From Helicobacteraceae bacterium (lineage in GTDB: Bacteria > Campylobacterota > Campylobacteria > Campylobacterales > Helicobacteraceae), in the NCBI GenBank assembly GCA_029258405.1, contig JARHYY010000123.1, forward strand, positions 1 to 14,621: a stretch of 14,621 nt of DNA, in the 5' to 3' direction. A model generated the notes under the pieces. That model was not told the DNA's origin. It was given only the letters and a program-made list of their open reading frames with translations, and searched no databases. Positions 6,911-14,446 of the stretch are shown here, piece by piece; the stretch's first letter is position 1, and every line of letters begins with the position of its first letter. The translations under genes were made by a program, and so were the position numbers.

Positions 6911-7511
6911 ATACCTTAAATCTTTTAGTGTTTTAGAGTTTTTATTTATTATTATTGTAGGTAGTTTTTTTGTATTCACTCTCTCATCGCTTTCTTTAGA
7001 TGTTTTTAATCTTTATAGATTCCAAAAAAAGTTTCAAGAAACAAATATTGTAATAAGCCAAATAAGACAACAAATCATTAATCATCTTACAGATGCTTTT
7101 TATCCTTCACTTACATTTATGCCTAATTCTATACAATGGAAACGATATATTATTAAATACCCTATAATACTTGAAGCCACTAATACTCAAACGCGTTTAA
7201 TAGGCAAAAACCTGCCTCATTCCTTGAAGCTCCCTCAATATAGCGAGCTTTTTTGCATTAATGATTATAGTTTGCATAAGATTATTTCTTTAGAATCATC
7301 TGTATTTTCTCTTGCAAGCCCTGCTTCAAAATGTACTCTAGCTTATATAATCAACGCAAAAATACATACCTTAAATTATTCTGATACAATAATTGACTTT
7401 GGGCATACGCTCTATAAAGTAGAGCATTTCGCATTTATGCACAATAAAGAAAAACTTACATTTTCTCTTTGTGTTCAACAACAATGTATTGAATGGGTGC
7501 TTTTTTTATGA
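6903..7511 (+). CDS. Prepilin/pseudopilin-like membrane protein
   Basis: The 202-aa product has a short basic leader (MKKYLKS), then FSVLEFLFIIIVGSFFVFTL. This matches a type IV prepilin N-terminus: F8 as the +1 residue, glutamate E12 at +5, and a single hydrophobic helix (about 8-30) followed by a polar, soluble domain. The residue before the cut is serine instead of the usual glycine, which may weaken or change processing. Four cysteines in the C-terminal part could form disulfides after export. I do not recognise the soluble domain. GTG at 6903 is the only workable start: an in-frame TAA sits two codons upstream and the next ATG is past the membrane helix. It is 33 nt after yceI and overlaps the next gene by 4 nt. 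The PilT-like ATPase two genes on supports a pilus, pseudopilus or DNA-uptake role. Confidence 0.7.
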   Translation: MKKYLKSFSVLEFLFIIIVGSFFVFTLSSLSLDVFNLYRFQKKFQETNIVISQIRQQIINHLTDAFYPSLTFMPNSIQWKRYIIKYPIILEATNTQTRLIGKNLPHSLKLPQYSELFCINDYSLHKIISLESSVFSLASPASKCTLAYIINAKIHTLNYSDTIIDFGHTLYKVEHFAFMHNKEKLTFSLCVQQQCIEWVLFL

Positions 7512-7951
7512 AACTACCAAGCTATATATTTATGCAATCAGTATTTGTGCTTTTAATAGTATCTCTTATGCTCTACTCCATACTATTATCAACACATTAT
7601 AGCTCTTACAATAATATATACATGCAAGCTTCAATGCAATTACATATATATGCTCAAAATGCTTTTGCCTTTATCAAAAAAGCTATTGATAATAATATAA
7701 TCATACCCACAAGCAAGCCTATGAGCTTAGATTCTATTTCTTCTGAACTTCCATTGCTCTTTGAACCTTTGTATCAGCTAAAGTTTAATATTGTCCAAAT
7801 GGATACGCATTTTTATTGTATTGAAATTTATATTTCTGCTCAATTGCCCAATGGGATTTTATTACAAAATTATGATTCTACACTATACAAAAAACAAGAA
7901 TCAAATTTTCCTCCTTTAAAATGCGATTTGAGTACAATACAATGGAAATAA
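7508..7951 (+). CDS. Small single-anchor membrane protein, pilus-locus associated
   Basis: The 147-aa product is not one I recognise as a named family. It has an N-terminal hydrophobic helix (about residues 7-25, FMQSVFVLLIVSLMLYSILL region) and a polar remainder with two cysteines. Size and layout resemble a minor pseudopilin or assembly protein, but it lacks the +5 glutamate of prepilins. I chose ATG at 7508, which overlaps the upstream stop as ATGA and implies translational coupling; the in-frame ATG at 7493 lies in the upstream gene and adds only five residues. The pair plus the PilT-like gene 118 bp downstream suggests one machine. Confidence 0.65.
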   Translation: MKLPSYIFMQSVFVLLIVSLMLYSILLSTHYSSYNNIYMQASMQLHIYAQNAFAFIKKAIDNNIIIPTSKPMSLDSISSELPLLFEPLYQLKFNIVQMDTHFYCIEIYISAQLPNGILLQNYDSTLYKKQESNFPPLKCDLSTIQWK

Positions 7952-8069
7952 GTCATTTTTCTCTTTTTCATTCACATATTAAGTCTGAAAGAAGTACTAT
8001 TATGCTAAATTTAATAATCAAAATTTTATTTAAAGTTTTGGTAAAATTATAACAAGAGCAACATTTAAT
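7952..8069 (+). promoter_or_regulatory. Spacer before pilT-like gene with weak promoter
   Basis: This 118-bp AT-rich gap holds GGTAAAAT with the -10-like TAAAAT at 8042-8047, which would start transcription near 8054, about 15 nt before the ATG at 8070. AAGAG (8054-8058) is the only Shine-Dalgarno-like stretch. The pilT-like gene may thus have its own promoter as well as read-through from the two upstream genes. Confidence 0.3.
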
Positions 8070-9146
8070 ATGAAAGACAGCCAAATGACTCTCAACAATT
8101 TTTATAATTTCTTAGAAGATATTGTATTAAAAGGTGCTAGTGATTTTCACTTAATATACAATGCAACACCTACTATTCGCATTAATGGTATGTTGCAGGC
8201 ATTATCTCATGCTCCAACATATACTGTGCTGAAAAATATAGCCCTTGAATTGCTCAATGAAGAAGAAAAACATTTGCTCTATAATCATCAAGAAGTGGAT
8301 ATTTCTTTTGAAATACCTAATGTAAGTCGATTCCGTGCAAATTATTATTATACACAAGGGCATATATCCCTAGCTTTTCGCTTTATCAAGCTTACCCCTC
8401 CAACCCTTGAAGACATCGCAGCACCAGCTCTTTTTTATAATATTATCCAAAGGCAAAAAGGGCTTATCTTGTTTTGCGGTGCAACAGGAAGCGGAAAAAG
8501 CAGCTCTATTGCTGCCATGCTTCATCATATCAATCAAACACAAAACAAGCATATTATAACCATAGAAGACCCAACAGAATTTATCCATATTAATCAAAAA
8601 TCGTATTTTTCTCATCGCTGTGTGTTCAAGGACACAAAGAGCTATCAAAGTGGCTTAAAATCCGCCTTAAGAGAAGATCCAGATATTATTTCTATAGGAG
8701 AAATAAGAGATAATGAAATTTGCTCTCTCGCCCTTAATGCCGCACAAAGTGGGCATTTAGTGTTTTCTACTATGCATGCCTCATCAGCTGTGGCAGCCAT
8801 TACTCGTATGGTAGGTTCTTATAAAGGCGAAGAGCAACCTCAAATTCGCTCTCAATTAGCAGAAACCTTGCTTATGATTGTTGTTCAAACATTAATACCC
8901 AGTACACAAGGTGGCAGAATCGCTGCCTATGAAATTTTGTGCAATGATCCAGCCATAGCCAACCTTATTAGAGAAGGAAAATTTTACCATATAGATAATC
9001 ACATATCATTAAGCAGTGCAACAGGAATGCAACTCTTAAATCATGCTTTAAAAAAATTAATACACTCTAAAACTATTACTTTGCAAAATGCACTTCAAGT
9101 GAGTTATAACCCTGCAGATTTACAAACAATGCTCAATTACCCATAG
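8070..9146 (+). CDS. pilT: PilT-like type IV pilus retraction ATPase
   Basis: The 358-aa length is close to the usual 340-380 for PilT. All hallmarks are present: N-terminal ASDFHL (23-28), Walker A GATGSGKS (137-144), Asp box ITIEDPTEF (163-171), Walker B DIISIGEIRD (205-214), His box STMHA (233-237), and AIANLIRE (295-302), close to the AIRNLIRE motif tied to pilus retraction. PilT is a hexameric cytoplasmic ATPase that depolymerises type IV pili, powering twitching and DNA uptake. A second ATG seven codons in is a possible alternative start. It follows two small single-anchor proteins, one prepilin-like, but no PilB, PilC, PilQ or PilD homologue lies in this window, so the rest of the machine must be elsewhere. 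H. pylori lacks type IV pili; the equivalent role here may be competence or secretion. The family call is secure, the cellular role inferred. Confidence 0.93.
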   Translation: MKDSQMTLNNFYNFLEDIVLKGASDFHLIYNATPTIRINGMLQALSHAPTYTVLKNIALELLNEEEKHLLYNHQEVDISFEIPNVSRFRANYYYTQGHISLAFRFIKLTPPTLEDIAAPALFYNIIQRQKGLILFCGATGSGKSSSIAAMLHHINQTQNKHIITIEDPTEFIHINQKSYFSHRCVFKDTKSYQSGLKSALREDPDIISIGEIRDNEICSLALNAAQSGHLVFSTMHASSAVAAITRMVGSYKGEEQPQIRSQLAETLLMIVVQTLIPSTQGGRIAAYEILCNDPAIANLIREGKFYHIDNHISLSSATGMQLLNHALKKLIHSKTITLQNALQVSYNPADLQTMLNYP

Positions 9147-9544
9147 CCTAAAGTTCTAAACCCCTGTGTGATAAATGAACAAATATAAACTAGGAATAAT
9201 AAGAAAGTGTAAATTAAGGTGCTCTAATAATATAAAATGCACCAAAACACTGATAAAGTTAGTGCATGAAAGCATATATTTTCAACAAGAACACTACCCT
9301 ATTATTGAAATTTAATCTTATTGTATAAATAAATATTATAGTCGAAAGATATATTTAATATATTAAATTCAAAATTCTTAAGCGTTTGTTTTCAATGCCA
9401 ATAATGAGACTTGCTTAAAACTTTTAAAGTTTATTATACTATAATGATACTTTTATTGCTGAATAATAATCAAGGATATTTATATTGTGTAAGAAAATAT
9501 TAATTAAACAAAAAACTATAGAGCTTTAATGGTAAGGAATAATA
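9147..9544. other. 398-bp intergenic region, no gene seen
   Basis: I find no coding frame with a ribosome site. GGTGC (9218-9222) can pair with GCACC (9239-9243), or instead ATGCAC (9237-9242) with GTGCAT (9262-9267). An inner RNA hairpin CACTGA/TTAGTG (9249-9254 with 9259-9264, one G-U pair) is also possible. These are mutually exclusive short stems of unknown meaning. A promoter-like palindrome at 9433-9445 lies nearer the transporter gene. No terminator with a T run is seen after the pilT-like gene. Confidence 0.5.
9433..9445 (+). promoter_or_regulatory. Palindromic -10-like site upstream of the MATE gene
   Basis: ATTATA and TATAAT flank a central C, forming a perfect 6-1-6 palindrome. 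The right half is a consensus -10, so transcription would start near 9452 and leave a leader of about 93 nt before the ATG at 9545. A dyad across the -10 could be an operator, but such a sequence also arises easily in AT-rich DNA. Confidence 0.35.
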
Positions 9545-10909
9545 ATGGCAGTGCAACATTCTTCATCTATTAACCTAAAAACAGATTCTATTCCTAAGCT
9601 TTTTTTTACTTATTTTATTCCTTCATTATGTGCTATGTTAGCCCTTTCTACAAATTCTACTATAGATGGGATATTTGTAGGGCATAAGGTGGGTAAAGAT
9701 GCTTTAGCGGCTATAGGTATTTCTTGGGCAATTTATCCTGTTATTATTGCTTTTGAATTGCTTTTTAATATTGGTGCTGCATCATTGAGCTCTTATTATA
9801 TTGGAAAGGGCAAGCCATTTAAAGCACGCATGATTTTTAGCTCTTCTTGTTATTTTATAGCTACTAGTGGCTTTATTATGGGTTGTATATTTTATTATTT
9901 TCGCTATGAAATGGCTGTTGTTTTAGGAGCATCACAAAATTTATTACCACTTGTCGTAGAATATATTGGTGTTATTTTTCTAGGTGGAGTTTTTATTTGC
10001 TTGCAAGGTTTGCTCGATACTTTTGCTATTAATGATCGCAGACCAAAACTAGCCATGGTCGCTATGGTAAGTTCTTCTATTGCTAACATTATTTTAAATT
10101 ATATTTTTATTTTTATTTTAGAGTTAGGTTTATTTGGGGCAGCATTGGCAACTATTCTTGGGCACTGTATAGGCTTTTTGATGCTCCTCAATCATTTTAT
10201 AACTAAAAAAGGTGATATTTATTTTATTACTTATTTTAACTTTAAAATACTACTTTTATCGGCAAAAAATGGAATCCCGCATGCTGCTTCTGAACTTAAT
10301 GCAAGTTTTATGATACTTATTTTTAATCATGTACTCAAAGATATTGCTGGTGATAGAGGTAATGCCATTTATAGTGTAGTACTGTATATTGGAATTATTA
10401 TTTTTACTATTCTGCTCTCAAGTGCGCAAGGAGTACAACCCATTTCAAGCTTTAATTATGGAGCTAATAGGCTTGATAGGGTAAAGTCAGTTTTGATATT
10501 TAGTGCGTTGTTCTCCTTGTTTGTAGGGATAGTGCTTTATGTATTGGCTATTGTTTTTGATGTTTTTCTCATTCATTTGTTTATAAACAATAATGATATA
10601 AATAACGATACATTCTTAGTTGGAGATATTAGCCATGCCTTAAAAATTTATTATATAGGGTTCATTTTTTTAGGGTTTAACTTGGTGGTGGCAACTTTGC
10701 TACAATCCATTCAAAAGCCTTTTCATTCATTAATTGTTACTTTGTCATCTACCTTGCTCTTTACAATCCCATTAGTATTTATTTTACCCTCTTATTTTGG
10801 TATTAGTGGCGTTTGGGCAAGCTATGCTTTAGGCATGACTTGTTCAAGCGTAGTTGCTTTTTTGGTGATTACACATGAGTTTAAAAAAGGGGTGCTTAGG
10901 ACTGTATAG
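9545..10909 (+). CDS. MATE-family efflux transporter (MepA/NorM type)
   Basis: The 454-aa length and about twelve hydrophobic helices fit the multidrug and toxic compound extrusion family. The signature NSTIDGIFVGHKVGKDALAAIG (about 37-58) matches the first helix-loop region of MepA-like MATE proteins. The second half repeats the pattern, starting around residue 235 with NGIPHAASELNASF and containing the QGVQPISSFNYGA stretch, a strong family marker. It would sit in the inner membrane and export cationic compounds in exchange for sodium or protons; substrate and coupling ion cannot be read from sequence. AAGGAA just before the ATG is a good ribosome site. It stands alone between two intergenic gaps, with no regulator gene beside it. 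Confidence 0.92.
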   Translation: MAVQHSSSINLKTDSIPKLFFTYFIPSLCAMLALSTNSTIDGIFVGHKVGKDALAAIGISWAIYPVIIAFELLFNIGAASLSSYYIGKGKPFKARMIFSSSCYFIATSGFIMGCIFYYFRYEMAVVLGASQNLLPLVVEYIGVIFLGGVFICLQGLLDTFAINDRRPKLAMVAMVSSSIANIILNYIFIFILELGLFGAALATILGHCIGFLMLLNHFITKKGDIYFITYFNFKILLLSAKNGIPHAASELNASFMILIFNHVLKDIAGDRGNAIYSVVLYIGIIIFTILLSSAQGVQPISSFNYGANRLDRVKSVLIFSALFSLFVGIVLYVLAIVFDVFLIHLFINNNDINNDTFLVGDISHALKIYYIGFIFLGFNLVVATLLQSIQKPFHSLIVTLSSTLLFTIPLVFILPSYFGISGVWASYALGMTCSSVVAFLVITHEFKKGVLRTV

Positions 10910-11064
10910 GTGCTTTTTAGCCTACTTTTAAACCTTAACTTTACATGAAGGATTAGAATATGCAATTGAACTTTTTACTCCTAGCATTTAAAATGATTGT
11001 ATTTTAAAAATATTAATATTGAGATGTTATTAGAAATTTTATGTTAATATCGTATTATTTTTTC

Positions 11065-11104
11065 AGGAGTGCCTATGATATTATCTATGGAACATAAACA
11101 ATGA
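11065..11104 (+). CDS. Nine-codon leader reading frame overlapping mqnE
   Basis: A canonical AGGAG (11065-11069) lies five bases before an ATG at 11075. The frame encodes MILSMEHKQ and stops at TGA (11102-11104), sharing ATGA with the mqnE start at 11101. The entry includes the ribosome site; the reading frame itself is 11075-11104. mqnE has no comparable ribosome site of its own, so ribosomes may reach it by termination and re-initiation. It could also be the remains of a longer mqnE N-terminus split by a frameshift. Confidence 0.4.
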
Positions 11105-12126
11105 ATTGCGATGAAGCACTTAAGCTCTATGCTCAAAATATTTATGATATTGGAGAACAGGCAGACCAAATTCGCAAAAACTTTTTTGGAATAAAAGTTT
11201 TTTTTAATTCAAATGCTCATCTCAACCCTACAAATCAATGTGTAGATATATGTAAATTCTGTGGCTTTTCAGCCCACCAGAAAAATCCCAACCCTTATAC
11301 CATGAGCAAAGAAGAAGCCCTAAGTCGCATTGAAGAATATGTCAATAAAGGAGCGCTAGAAGTACATATCGTAGGGGCTCATAACCCACAATGTAATTTA
11401 GAATGGTATTGTGATTTATTTAAAAGCATTAAAAAACTTTATCCTACACTACATATTAAAGCACTTACCGCTGCTGAAGTCAATTATCTTGCACAAGAAT
11501 CTCAAAAAAGCTATCAAGAAGTTTTAGAGCAAATGATAGAATCGGGCGTAGATTCTATGCCAGGTGGCGGAGCAGAGATTTTTGATGCTGATATTAGAAG
11601 AAAAATATGCAAAGGCAAGGTTGATTCGCCAACATGGCTTGCTATTCATCGCTATTGGCATAAATTGGGCAAAAAGAGTAATTGCACCATGCTTTTTGGG
11701 CATATTGAAAACCGCATTCATCGCATTGAACATCTCTTGCAATTACGCGATCTACAAGATGAATATCATGGATTTAACGCATTTATACCCTTAGTGTATC
11801 AACGAGAGAATAACTTTTTAAAGGTTAAAACATTCCCAACAGGGCAAGAAATTCTTAAAACTATCGCTCTTTCACGAATTATTTTAAAAAATATCCCCCA
11901 TATCAAAGCCTATTGGGCTACATTGGGCATAAATCTTGCTATGGTAGCTCAAGAATTTGGAGCAGATGATCTTGATGGTACTTTGCAAAAAGAATCTATT
12001 CAAAGTGCAAGTGGTTCAAATAGCTCTAAGGGTATCACAAAAAATGCTTTAATTTTTCAAATTAAAAATGCTGGTTTTATCCCTGTTGAACGAGATACCC
12101 TTTATAATGAAATACAAACATACTAA
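11101..12126 (+). CDS. mqnE: Aminofutalosine synthase MqnE (radical SAM, menaquinone pathway)
   Basis: MqnE joins SAM-derived adenosyl and 3-[(1-carboxyvinyl)oxy]benzoate to give aminofutalosine, the second dedicated step of the futalosine menaquinone route used by Helicobacter and Campylobacter. The 341-aa protein has the radical-SAM cluster C47-x3-C51-x2-C54 in NQCVDICKFCGF, the MPGGGAEIF motif (153-161), and GADDLDGT (287-294) near the C-terminus, all typical of MqnE/MqnC/CofH proteins; MPGGGAEIF favours MqnE over MqnC. The N-terminus starts at DEALKLY and is slightly short compared with most members. An in-frame TAA two codons upstream prevents a longer start in this frame. It is the first full-length gene of a tight operon, 11 nt before the phosphoribosyltransferase gene. 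The enzyme is cytoplasmic and oxygen-sensitive, in keeping with a microaerophile. Confidence 0.93.
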   Translation: MNCDEALKLYAQNIYDIGEQADQIRKNFFGIKVFFNSNAHLNPTNQCVDICKFCGFSAHQKNPNPYTMSKEEALSRIEEYVNKGALEVHIVGAHNPQCNLEWYCDLFKSIKKLYPTLHIKALTAAEVNYLAQESQKSYQEVLEQMIESGVDSMPGGGAEIFDADIRRKICKGKVDSPTWLAIHRYWHKLGKKSNCTMLFGHIENRIHRIEHLLQLRDLQDEYHGFNAFIPLVYQRENNFLKVKTFPTGQEILKTIALSRIILKNIPHIKAYWATLGINLAMVAQEFGADDLDGTLQKESIQSASGSNSSKGITKNALIFQIKNAGFIPVERDTLYNEIQTY

Positions 12127-12137
12127 AAGAGTTTTAC

Positions 12138-12596
12138 ATGCGATATTATGGATATGATGAATTCAAAAAAGATATGAAAAAATTTATCATTAACCTTGAT
12201 TACAAACCTGATTGTATTATTGCTATCTCACGAGGTGGCATGACTATGGGGCATTTTTTAGGTATCGCATTAGATATTAAAGAGGTGCTTACCATCAATG
12301 TTTCTTCTTATTTTCATAAACAAAAACAAGATTTAAAAATCTTTAATATACCTTCTTTAAATATCTTTCAAAGAGTACTCATTGTTGATGATATTGTTGA
12401 TAGTGGAGAAAGCATGCAAAAAATAAGTAGGATTTTACAACAAATAAATCCAGATATTACATTTAAAACCGCTGTTCTTTTCTATAAACCCACAGCAACA
12501 ATCATGCCTGATTATTATATCCATCAAGCAACAGGTTGGATAGATTTCTTTTGGGAAGTGGATATACTACATTCAATAAAGGAAAATAATGTTTGA
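12138..12596 (+). CDS. gpt: Purine-type phosphoribosyltransferase (Gpt-like)
   Basis: The 152-aa protein is a type I phosphoribosyltransferase. The PRPP-binding signature VLIVDDIVDSGES is at 80-92, the ISRGG loop at 30-34, and the C-terminal WIDFFWE (134-140) resembles the WIxFPWE hood of xanthine/guanine phosphoribosyltransferases. It would salvage a purine base with PRPP to a nucleoside monophosphate in the cytosol. H. pylori has a similar small protein annotated Gpt; whether this one prefers xanthine, guanine or hypoxanthine cannot be told. The start is 11 nt after mqnE and its end overlaps htpX by 8 nt, so it is an internal operon gene. MqnE chemistry releases an adenine-containing product later in the pathway, giving a loose metabolic link to purine salvage. 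Confidence 0.88.
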   Translation: MRYYGYDEFKKDMKKFIINLDYKPDCIIAISRGGMTMGHFLGIALDIKEVLTINVSSYFHKQKQDLKIFNIPSLNIFQRVLIVDDIVDSGESMQKISRILQQINPDITFKTAVLFYKPTATIMPDYYIHQATGWIDFFWEVDILHSIKENNV

Positions 12597-13512
12597 AGAA
12601 ATTATAAAACAAAACCATATAAAAACAACAATGGTGCTTGTGCTCTATACTATTATATTTATATTTGTAGGCATTTTGGGAGATATAGTGCGGATTAATG
12701 CCTCTTCTTTTGGGGGTGCTTTTTTTGCTTTGATAACCTTTAGAATATTCCCGCTTATTACCATCATAATGGGTTGTGCAGCCTTTGTAATCATGCTCTA
12801 TAGTGTGTCAAATTTTAATCGCATCATGCTTAGTGGCAGCGAATATCGAGAAATAGATAAATTTAATGCCATCAATAAACAAGAAAAAGAGTTAGTACAA
12901 ATACTTGATGAAGTGCTTCGCCAATCAAATACCCCATTTAAGCCAAAGTTATATATCATGAATGCACCTTACATGAATGCTTTTGCAAGCGGTTGGAATA
13001 GTGAAAACTCACTTATTGCAGTAACAACTGCTTTGCTCAATTCACTACAAAGAGATGAAATAAAGGCAGTTGTTGCCCATGAGCTAAGCCATATAAAACA
13101 TGGAGATATTCGCTTAACACTTTGTGTAGGTATATTAAGCAATGTTATGGTACTAGCGGTTAATTTTATTTCAATGGCATTTTTTGGATCTCATCGCAAC
13201 CAAGGGGCAAGTTTAGCAAGAAATATCCTTATGATACTTACTTTCATACTTCCACTTATCACGCTTGTATTGCAGCTGTTTTTAAGCCGCTCAAGAGAAT
13301 ATATGGCAGATAGCGGTGCAGCCTATATCATGAAAGATAATCGCCCAATGATAAGGGCATTGCAAAAAATTAGTGGTAATTATCAACAATATGATTTTAG
13401 AGATATAGACAACAACCCCACTCGCCAAGCAGCCTATATCTTTAGCACAGCAGAGATGTTAAGCACACATCCAAGCATAGAAAATCGCATAAGGGCATTA
13501 ATGGGCAAATAA
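12589..13512 (+). CDS. htpX: HtpX-like membrane zinc protease (M48)
   Basis: The 307-aa protein has two N-terminal membrane segments (about 14-33 and 50-73), the zinc site HELSH (H164, E165, H168) and the third ligand E237 in SRSREYMADSGAA, then further hydrophobic helices at about 178-198 and 212-232 between them. This is the standard M48B HtpX layout and length. HtpX degrades damaged or misfolded inner-membrane proteins with its active site facing the cytoplasm, and works alongside FtsH in other bacteria. The start overlaps the end of the phosphoribosyltransferase gene by 8 nt, with AAGGAAAA just upstream. It is followed after 8 nt by folE; an htpX-folE neighbourhood is also present in H. 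pylori, as I recall. No heat-shock operator is seen, so expression probably follows the operon. Confidence 0.95.
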   Translation: MFEEIIKQNHIKTTMVLVLYTIIFIFVGILGDIVRINASSFGGAFFALITFRIFPLITIIMGCAAFVIMLYSVSNFNRIMLSGSEYREIDKFNAINKQEKELVQILDEVLRQSNTPFKPKLYIMNAPYMNAFASGWNSENSLIAVTTALLNSLQRDEIKAVVAHELSHIKHGDIRLTLCVGILSNVMVLAVNFISMAFFGSHRNQGASLARNILMILTFILPLITLVLQLFLSRSREYMADSGAAYIMKDNRPMIRALQKISGNYQQYDFRDIDNNPTRQAAYIFSTAEMLSTHPSIENRIRALMGK

Positions 13513-13520
13513 GGAGCAAC

Positions 13521-14087
13521 ATGAAAGAAGAAGACATTTACAAAGCCTTTGAGCTTATTTTTGAATATATTGGTGAAGATAAAAATCGCGAAGGTCTTAG
13601 AGATACACCAAAAAGGGTACTTCAATCTTGGAATACTATTTTTAAAGGCTATAAAGAAAATCCACAAGAAATTTTAGGCACAGTTTTTGAGCAAGGGGCA
13701 TGCGATGAGATGGTAATCCTTAAAGGCATAGAATTTTATTCCACATGCGAACATCATTTGTTGCCTTTTTTTGGTGTAGTGCATATTGGCTACTTGCCTG
13801 ATAAAAAAGTTGTAGGCATTTCTAAATTAGCACGATTAACAGAGCTATTTGCACGAAGGCTACAAATCCAAGAACAAATGACTGCACAAATTGCTGATAC
13901 GCTTATGAATGTATTAAGCCCAAAAGGAGTAATGGTTGTTACCGAAGCAAAACACATGTGCATGCTCCTTAGGGGTGTGCAAAAACAAAATAGCATGATG
14001 GTTACTAGTGCTCTTCGAGGACGCTTTAAGGTAGATGCAAAAACAAGAGAAGAATTCATGGGGCATATCAAAAGAACAGGCTTGTAG
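13521..14087 (+). CDS. folE: GTP cyclohydrolase I
   Basis: FolE converts GTP to 7,8-dihydroneopterin triphosphate, the first step of folate synthesis and, in some bacteria, of queuosine. The 188-aa protein is of normal length for a single-domain bacterial enzyme. It carries the zinc site STCEHHLLPF (C76, with H78/H79 as zinc and catalytic residues) and the third ligand C147 in AKHMCMLLRGV, along with GISKLARL (99-106) and the C-terminal SALRGRF stretch (163-169), all core family motifs. It works as a cytosolic homodecamer. Its ATG follows htpX by 8 nt with AAGGAG upstream, and it is the last gene of this operon. No terminator hairpin with a T run is evident after it. Confidence 0.97.
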   Translation: MKEEDIYKAFELIFEYIGEDKNREGLRDTPKRVLQSWNTIFKGYKENPQEILGTVFEQGACDEMVILKGIEFYSTCEHHLLPFFGVVHIGYLPDKKVVGISKLARLTELFARRLQIQEQMTAQIADTLMNVLSPKGVMVVTEAKHMCMLLRGVQKQNSMMVTSALRGRFKVDAKTREEFMGHIKRTGL

Positions 14088-14446
14088 CTTATAATTCTTA
14101 ACCAAACAGATAAACAAAGGTTCATATCCCCTATAATAGCTTGTATATATCCTGTTTCCAATGACTAAAAAATCAAATTTCAGTTTAAAGAATCTTTTAT
14201 AGCTCCTGTAAGCTTTTCATGCTTTTCTTTATAACAGCACCATTACACTACTATTATTTTAACCACTACCATAAACAACACAACATACATATTATTCTTT
14301 GCCAAGATTCTAATCTTAAGACAAGGTATAATTAATTATTCTCTGTAATAATAAATTCTAAACATGAGAATAATGAGATATAAATTTTTCTTTTCTTAAT
14401 CGCTCTTTTTTGTTATAATCTTTAGAAATTATCATGGAGTATATAA
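14088..14446. other. 359-bp intergenic region with inverted repeat and promoters
   Basis: No gene is supported here. A TATAAT (14327-14332) is followed by a 9-bp perfect inverted repeat, ATTATTCTC (14335-14343) and GAGAATAAT (14366-14374), with a 22-nt loop. A second, better promoter lies at 14411-14419. The repeat between the two -10 elements could be an operator or an RNA stem; the sequence alone does not decide. Short open stretches on the minus strand near 14180-14230 have no start or ribosome site. Confidence 0.5.
14411..14419 (+). promoter_or_regulatory. Extended -10 promoter of the AAA ATPase gene
   Basis: TGTTATAAT (14411-14419) is a full extended -10 (TGn plus TATAAT) preceded by T-rich DNA, the usual Campylobacterota housekeeping pattern without a clear -35. 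Transcription would start near 14426, giving a leader of about 20 nt with GGAG seven to eight bases before the ATG at 14447. Confidence 0.7.

Noticed and set aside
7493..7507. Upstream ATG as the start of the second membrane protein
   Set aside because: It lies inside the previous gene with no ribosome site; the ATG at 7508 overlapping the stop as ATGA is the more usual arrangement.
14175..14235. Possible remnant of a coding sequence on the minus strand (a lysine-rich stretch ending in TGA)
   Set aside because: The frame is open for only about 17 codons below an upstream stop, with no start, ribosome site or recognisable family.
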